A program made the position numbers and the translations under genes. A DNA stretch of 64,000 bases from contig JAQFVV010006734.1 of assembly GCA_028023455.1 (NCBI GenBank), positions 184,001 through 248,000 on the forward strand. Direction: 5' to 3'. A model generated the notes under the pieces. The model was not told where the DNA came from. It was given only the letters and a program-made list of their open reading frames with translations, and did no database searches. The stretch is from Epiperipatus broadwayi. Its lineage: Eukaryota > Onychophora > Udeonychophora > Euonychophora > Peripatidae. Every line of letters starts with the position of its first letter. Positions within the stretch are counted from its first letter, which is position 1. This document shows positions 58,270 through 64,000 of the stretch, one piece after another.

Positions 58270-58679
58270 GCTTTTGATTTGAAAACATTGCACCTAGATA
58301 TTAGGATCTAATGCAACCCTTAGCAGTGACACTTTTTACCAATTTGGTTAACTATAAAGTTAGTCCAAGATGAAAATAACATAATGTTTCCAACTCAAAG
58401 TCATTCACTTGTATAGTCATATAGATCTAAATTCAGTTCATTATCTATACATTTTGGTGTCTGGATTTTCAAATCCACAGTCACCATTAACCTATGGGCA
58501 GGGTAAATATAAAACCACCAAAACATCACATGATCACCATTTCATATGCATACACATGTTGTTAATAAGAGTGCCAAACTCTCCATACAGTAGTAGTACT
58601 ACCAAGTTCAAGTCTTCATAATCAATGGATGCAGGAAGGTTTGTGCGTAAAATCTCTATCTAGTGCCTACTCATCCAAC

Positions 58680-58724
58680 ATCCCCAGACTAGTTTCTAGC
58701 TAGTGGCTTTCATCAGTTAGGAAC
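58680..58724 (-). ncRNA. Hammerhead ribozyme, family X unit E (core intact)
   Basis: On the minus strand: CTGATGA (plus 58710-58716), stem II AGC paired with GCT around CACTA with an A-A mismatch at its base, GAAA (58693-58696), stem III of two pairs (A-U and C-G) with a UA loop, and cleavage triplet GTC (58687-58689) followed by TGGGGAT. All invariant core positions are present. Stem I has one mismatch here (TTCCTAA with TGGGGA). The 5' strand of units D and F (TCCTCA) with this 3' strand gives six perfect pairs, so the family consensus is a well-formed type I hammerhead. Confidence 0.8.
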
Positions 58725-59114
58725 TGTGGATTTGAGAGTGCTGCACCTAGATCTTAGGATCTAATGCACTCCTCCAGCAGTCAATGTTTACCCATTCGGT
58801 TAACTATAAACCTAGGAGTCCAATATGAAAACACAATTTTCCAACCCAAGCTTGTTCACTCATATAATCATATAGATCTAAGCTCAGTTCATTATTTATA
58901 CATTTTGACATCTTTGATATTTCTAAAACCACAGGTATCATAGATATAAAACCATCAAAACATCATATGATCACCATTTCATATGCTTACACATGCTGTT
59001 AATAAGAATACCAAACTCTCTATACAGTAGTGTCACTAAGTTCAAGCCTACATAATCAATAGATGCAGGAAGGTTTATGTATAAAATCCCTATCTAGTGC
59101 CTACTTGTCCAACA

Positions 59115-59158
59115 TTCCCAGATTAGTTTCTAGTTTGTGGCTTTCATCAGTGAGGAGC
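59115..59158 (-). ncRNA. Hammerhead ribozyme, family X unit F
   Basis: On the minus strand: stem I TCCTCA with TGGGAA (one mismatch), core CTGATGA (plus 59144-59150), a stem II with one pair lost (AGC with ACT), GAAA (59127-59130), CTA and ATC (59121-59123) in place of GTC. AUC still fits the NUH cleavage rule, but the change breaks the C-G pair of stem III, so activity is doubtful. Confidence 0.7.
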
Positions 59159-59227
59159 CTTGGATTTAAGAGCATGGCACCTAGATTTTAGGATCTAATA
59201 CAACCTCCAGCAACCACCAAAATAGTC

Positions 59228-59400
59228 TGGGATGTTGGATAAATATGCACTGTACAGAGATTTTATGCACAAACTTTCCTGAATCTATTGATTATGAAGG
59301 CTTGCATTTGGGGCACTACTGTATGGATAGTTTGGTATTCAGTAACAGCGTGTAAGCATATGAAATGGTGATCATGTGATGTTTTGATGGTTTTAACATA
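59228..59400 (+). mobile_element. Family X copy G, inverted relative to the array
   Basis: The plus strand starts AAAATAGTCTGGGATGTTGG (the end of the hammerhead and the stem I 3' strand). It continues with GATTTTATGCACAAAC, GGCACTACTGTATGGA and GTGATCATGTGATGTTTTGA. It is a partial unit beginning close to the cleavage position and lies head-to-head with unit F. Confidence 0.75.
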
Positions 59401-59404
59401 TCTT

Positions 59405-62400
59405 ATGTAATGTACACATATTTTTAATAAATTAGTTTTTTGATTCTTTACTACACTTCTCATAATAAATTGTGCTTAAGTTTTCAAAATTGTGATTATT
59501 TTATATAAATTATTACAGTAGTATAGTGGGAGTGACGTTATTACTGGTATATAATTTAACATATAAACATATGTAATAATTAAAAAATTGCAATCATCCA
59601 AAATAAATACTAATAAATGACAATCGATGAAATATATTATTAAAATTAATTTCAGGTGCTTCTTTATATTTTAATCTTTTTTAAATGTGATTACTAAAAA
59701 AATTTTAATTAACTGGCTGAAACATCAGGTTTAGATATCTGGATCAACGCCTTCATGAAAGAAATTTACTTACAATCTTCTTAAAAAAAAAAGCTTTCCA
59801 AATTTTAATTTTTATGAAGAAAAAATCAGATCATTCAATTTTTAATCTATAGGCTATGGTTTATCTGAAATTTGATCTTCTTTTTTTTCATTAAAAAATA
59901 AAAATGACGTCCTTTTTTTTCTCTTTAATTATAAATATACGGTATATTGTTTTAGCTTAATTACTGAAGTCAGTAGGTAAATCAATGCGATTGGAGTTTC
60001 AAAGTAGGTACAATTAAAAATTGAGGTCAGCATACCATTTAGATAAAATCAATTTCATTAATTACTTCATTGACTAATTTCTAAACGCAAAACGAGGACA
60101 TGCTTTATACTATAACTCTGTTGCAATTTATCTAAAAAAAAAAAATCAGACTAACATTTGAAATATATTACTTAATGCTAAAGGTTGTAAAAACTTTCGA
60201 TAATAAATATAAAGTTCAATTCATAATGACTCAAATTTTATTTACAAAACTACTTTATAATATTGAAAAAAAAAAAAGCTAACGTTATTGGAGTAATATG
60301 TTTTTTTTTATGCATATCAACATGAATGTGGGTGGACACAAGTTAAAAAAAAAAGAAAAAGGTATATTTACATAAACACATGCACATATAAACATTCCTG
60401 AATTTAGTCTTGTTCAATGTTATTGTGCGGTAAATCTGTTATACACATAATTATACGCTAAGTATTGGGAAAAAGTTTTGTTATTCAAAAATTCTTCGTT
60501 AATGAATTCTGGGATTAAATAATATGAAAATATAAACGTTATTGATGATATTGCTATAAATTAGGAACCATTTCATCCTTAATAAAAAAGAATTAGAAAA
60601 TGCGTTTATCAATTATATTTTCACAAATTCGCTGTACTTTAGCAGACTCCATAAGTGATAATAAAAAAGTGAAAAATTGCAATGTTGTGGAAACTAATTT
60701 AAAAATAAAATCTATTCTAACAGATGTTTTTAAAAATAAATATTTTCTATATGCAGCGAGAGATAAAAGCGAAGGAAATATTGCATTTTAATTTTACTGC
60801 AAGGTTATAATTTTATTCTACTATCAAATATTATTGTAGCTAAAAACTATCATCAAACGACAGTTGGGAAACCATCTTCCCCTTTATTGTTCCTCTTTGA
60901 AAGATTATTAGAAAAACACTTGACCTATAATGGGTTATTTAAAGCAGGTTTTATTTTTTATCTTTGCTACTGGGTGTATAAATTTCAAACAAAAATAACG
61001 TGATATTTTAAAAACAATATATATTATCAATAAAGTGGAATCAAATAATAGGATCGATTCAAAGATATGCAATTTATCTTTTTATACTTCCTGCAGAGTA
61101 CAGTAAATATATATACATAGAAGAAAAAAAATGTAAGCATATCAAAAATAATTTTTCTATTAAATTTTAATTTGGATTTGAACATATATATATCAATAAA
61201 AGCCAACTTTTTATTTCATGTTTTAAAAATAGATTATCTGCAATAAATATCTTAATATAAGAACATGATAATTTAGATAAATACTGTACATACAGGAAAT
61301 TCAAACAAGTAGCTGTTGTTCCTTAAATTTGTTATTATCACATTTTCTTGCTAATTTTTAAGTTTCAAAAAAATTACAAACTTGCCTTTCATTTTTATTA
61401 AAGTGTTTTATAAATAAAATCAATTTAGCAATTGCTAAAGTTTTTAGTAGTAATGTAAGTCCAATCAAACAATGATTATAACTTAAGTAGTATTTTTTAA
61501 ATTACATAATATATTATAAATTATCAGTTTACAAGACAAAATAATTTTTAACCAACTCAACTGCAAGGTCCAAGGTCTTCTTTCCAACACATTCTCACAG
61601 AAGAACAGTTGGCACGATTTGAGTGATTTTTATTCTTGTTTCAACTTATCCATTTATTGACAATATTAAATAATAAGTTGGTTATGAGTGATCTACCTTA
61701 AAAAAAACCAACAGAACCTAATTTTAAACTATTCCATATTTAAATCCCAAGTCACGAAGATGACAGATAGATACTAAACTATTTCATTACTAAGCCTTAT
61801 GAAGTATATTAGATAATTAATAGTCAGAATGTAAAAACTTAACATGTGCAATGAAATTCAGAAGAGATATTTGGATTTGAAGATTAATTTTTTCAATAAT
61901 TATTAATCACTTATTGGCAGTTTGAAAATTAAATATACATAAAAAAAATTAAGAATAAATAGAACATTAAACAATTATAAAGTGAACATTTTTTGTATGG
62001 ATTTTTATCAAATGTAGTGACAAAGAGTAAATAATTAATAAAACTAATACTTTTTTTTTCACAAAATTAAAATGATTACTGATTTTTTTTTCCCCACAAA
62101 ATTAAAATTTATACAACAAATGCATAGACATATAACAAATATTAGAATAACAGCCACATTTGCCATTTAAAACTTAGTTAACCATAAAATTTGCACACTT
62201 ATCTCTAATAGTTAAAATGTTATACATATACTCTAATAACTTTAGTCATGTCCCTAAATGCAGAATATGAAAACAGATTAATGCTGAAGCTAAAAAAAAT
62301 TAGTAATTTCAAAATGAAAGTATAAAGAAAATGGTAGTTATCAATTTAGTTTGCTCACCTCTTTCTATCTCTAGCAGTAAAAAAGTTGTTTATATTTTTG

Positions 62401-63910
62401 TTAAAAGTATTTTCCTAAGGCATATATATTATAATAACTAGAACAAGAGATATAATTTTTTTTTTAAAAGAATGACTAATGTTGATGTTAAAGAAAAATA
62501 AATTTACAACAAAAATATAGGGAAATGGTGGAAATTTAAATGCTAAATATAGAAATGCTAAATTAATGAATACAAATGGCTGAAATAAAAATATTATAAG
62601 TAGTACTGGCTAATGTAGTAACTATGTGCTTAAGATTTTTCAGAGCATTTCAGCTTTGAGTAAAGTGTTGGACATCTTTATCATATTTTTTGAGGTGTTT
62701 TTCTGCAATTTATCCATTTTTACTATATATTTTTTTTTGTTTTTAAATTCTTTTAATACATGTATAAATATTTATTTTAATTATAAGCCAGAAAAAAACA
62801 ATATCAAAAATTGATCAGTATTGGGAAAAAAAAGAAGATATTTTCTAAAAGTGAAAACTTTCAAATAGTCACCAATTTAAATTCTGAATATAGTATTAGC
62901 TAAATCAACAATTGAAATCATTTTTAAAAACTGACAAATTAAAAAATATTAAGAAACTAATGAAAACTCTTTTGCAAATGTATATTAATCAAAAGCAAAT
63001 AATAATAATGATGTGATCATTTGTGAAAAGATTATTATTTTAAGAAATTTTTATTAAGTCTCTAAGGCAGTGAAGTTATTGCTCTGGTGAAAGAGTTTAT
63101 TGCCAGCAAGAATGGTCCAAGCACTGGATTGCATACCATTAAAAGACAAGGTGAAACTGCTAGTTCAAATAGAATTGCTGCTAAATATTATCTCACAAGA
63201 AAGTGAACAGTTTAAAATCAATGATTTGTAAATTTTTATTAGGATATATAAGTTGTTTATGGTTTAATTTTAGGTTTTAAAAAATGAATTTTTTAAGTTT
63301 TCACTAAAATCCAACTGTATAGCAATTACTTATGTATATTTTTACATTTATATTTTTGGTTTTTACTGCTTAAATTATCGTTTTGAATGGTGACTTTGAT
63401 TTAAGCATTGTGTTCGGAACAGATAATCTCTAAATAATATATGCTGTACTGAATGGCATTTTGGAATCAATCAGCTAGTTATAACAGATTCTACTATACA
63501 TTGTATCATTTATAGTAAGAGATTTATTTACAATAAAATACTTTACATGAGGTAATGTCAGATTACAAACAAAAATAATAGCAAATAATTCTGATAACTC
63601 TATCATGAGAATATAATATATTAAAGACAATATTAATACCATATAATGCAGAAAATATGAAAATACTAAATACAATACTAATGCATTTTCATTGTTGAAT
63701 ATCACTGTCCAAGGCATCAATTGCACACTTTTTTTTGATAAATATATATATAAACAATAACAAACATAAATACAAATTTGTATATTTATGTATTTTGATT
63801 TGTTATTGTTTGAATACAATGCTCAGCACTAAAACTTCATTAATTAGCACAATCTTCTATTCTTACTACTTTTATACCATCTAGTGCAAGCTTTAGTAAT
63901 TAATATGTCA
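59405..63910. other. AT-rich stretch, no gene identified
   Basis: I see A/T homopolymer runs and no repeat ends or motifs. The longest open frames (for example 63475-63819 minus and 60600-60791 plus) have biased composition and no recognisable domain. Confidence 0.4.
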
Positions 63911-63914
63911 GTTG

Positions 63915-64000
63915 GCAGTATTTAATAAATCCCTATTCAGTGTTGTAGTATACATTCATCAGTGAGGAGCTTGTCAGATTTTTTTGAACAGTGTACCTCT
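63915..64000 (-). mobile_element. Family X-related end, cut by the window edge
   Basis: On the minus strand it reads AGCTCCTCACTGATGA (stem I 5' strand plus intact core, as in units D and F). It then differs: a TGT...ACA stem II, GAAT and AGGGAT. The flank to the right (AGGTACACTGTTC) matches the sequence upstream of the X hammerheads. It is a divergent or chimeric copy whose stem III is missing. The rest lies outside the window. Confidence 0.55.

Larger units (their letters stand above)
58110..59215 (-). mobile_element. Family X retrozyme-like tandem array (about 2.5 units)
   Basis: Three direct copies (D, E, F) start with CCAAACTCTC at 58124, 58574 and 59011, giving periods of 450 and 437 bp. 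Each holds TGCAGGAA.GTTTGTG, ATCTAGTGC.TACT and then, on the minus strand, a hammerhead. Between hammerheads lie blocks such as GGATCTAATGCA and CATCACATGATCACCATTTC. Unit length, one ribozyme per unit and head-to-tail order are those of multimeric retrozymes. There is no coding capacity. I could not identify a TSD around the array. Its right end joins an inverted copy (G). Confidence 0.85.

Noticed and set aside
1-64000. CRISPR arrays, rRNA genes, bacterial operons, LTR retrotransposons
   Set aside because: No regular short spaced repeats, no rRNA-like conserved blocks, no ribosome-binding-site/operon layout, and no gag-pol or integrase motifs were seen.

Overview
This window looks like AT-rich animal (probably invertebrate) nuclear DNA. 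I found no host exon I could defend, no rRNA and no intact protein-coding gene. The organism type is inferred from the mobile elements: Penelope-like elements (PLEs) with GIY-YIG endonuclease, three non-LTR retrotransposon (LINE) families, a hAT and a pogo/Tigger-like DNA transposon, a tRNA-derived SINE, and many short inverted-repeat elements, all in low-complexity A/T sequence with (TA)n runs. I cannot name the species or phylum.

The most interesting content is two families of short repeats that fold as type I hammerhead ribozymes. Family Y (4857-5630) is a head-to-tail partial dimer flanked by an exact 15-bp target-site duplication (TSD). Both units hold the core CTGATGA...GAAA, stems I-III and a predicted cleavage site, 457 nt apart. 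Family X has a tandem array of about 440-bp units at 58.1-59.2 kb. Each unit carries a hammerhead on the minus strand. Further copies lie at 21.6, 41.5, 52.2, 59.3 and 63.9 kb. This is the architecture of animal retrozymes: non-autonomous retroelements whose RNA self-cleaves and circularises. The PLEs, which could supply reverse transcriptase, carry related but decayed hammerhead-like motifs in their terminal repeats.

Layout. 0-11 kb: mostly featureless AT-rich DNA with a PLE-B tail (0.73-0.87), the Y dimer and a 116-bp hairpin element (8.12-8.23). 11.3-18.7 kb: a LINE-D 3' fragment, then a long decayed LINE-D copy on the minus strand (ORF1 with PHD-like and SGNH-esterase parts, then APE endonuclease and reverse transcriptase). 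18.9-27.3 kb: hairpin elements, X copy A and mostly unassigned sequence. 27.3-33 kb: a PLE-B tail and an apparently full-length but dead LINE-C (5,153 bp, 14-bp TSD). 35.5-37.15 kb: a pogo/Tigger-like transposon interrupted by LINE-D sequence. 37.7-39.7 kb: an inverted PLE-B tail joined to a decayed PLE-B. 40-43.2 kb: inverted-repeat elements, X copy B and a SINE. 43.7-45.4 kb: a hAT transposase pseudogene with a SINE inside it. 45.4-52.84 kb: PLE-A, an inverted partial copy followed by a forward copy broken by three insertions, one of which (LINE-E) itself contains X copy C. 52.9-54.7 kb: a large foldback element. 55.3-57.8 kb: a SINE, a hairpin element and duplicated repeats. 58.1-59.4 kb: the X array. 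The rest is featureless apart from an X-like end at the right edge.

The elements relate as autonomous and non-autonomous partners. LINE-C, SINE, X copy C and Y insertions all have 13-15-bp TSDs, which fits target-primed reverse transcription. Every protein-coding element here is broken by stops or frameshifts, so mobilisation would have to come from copies elsewhere in the genome.
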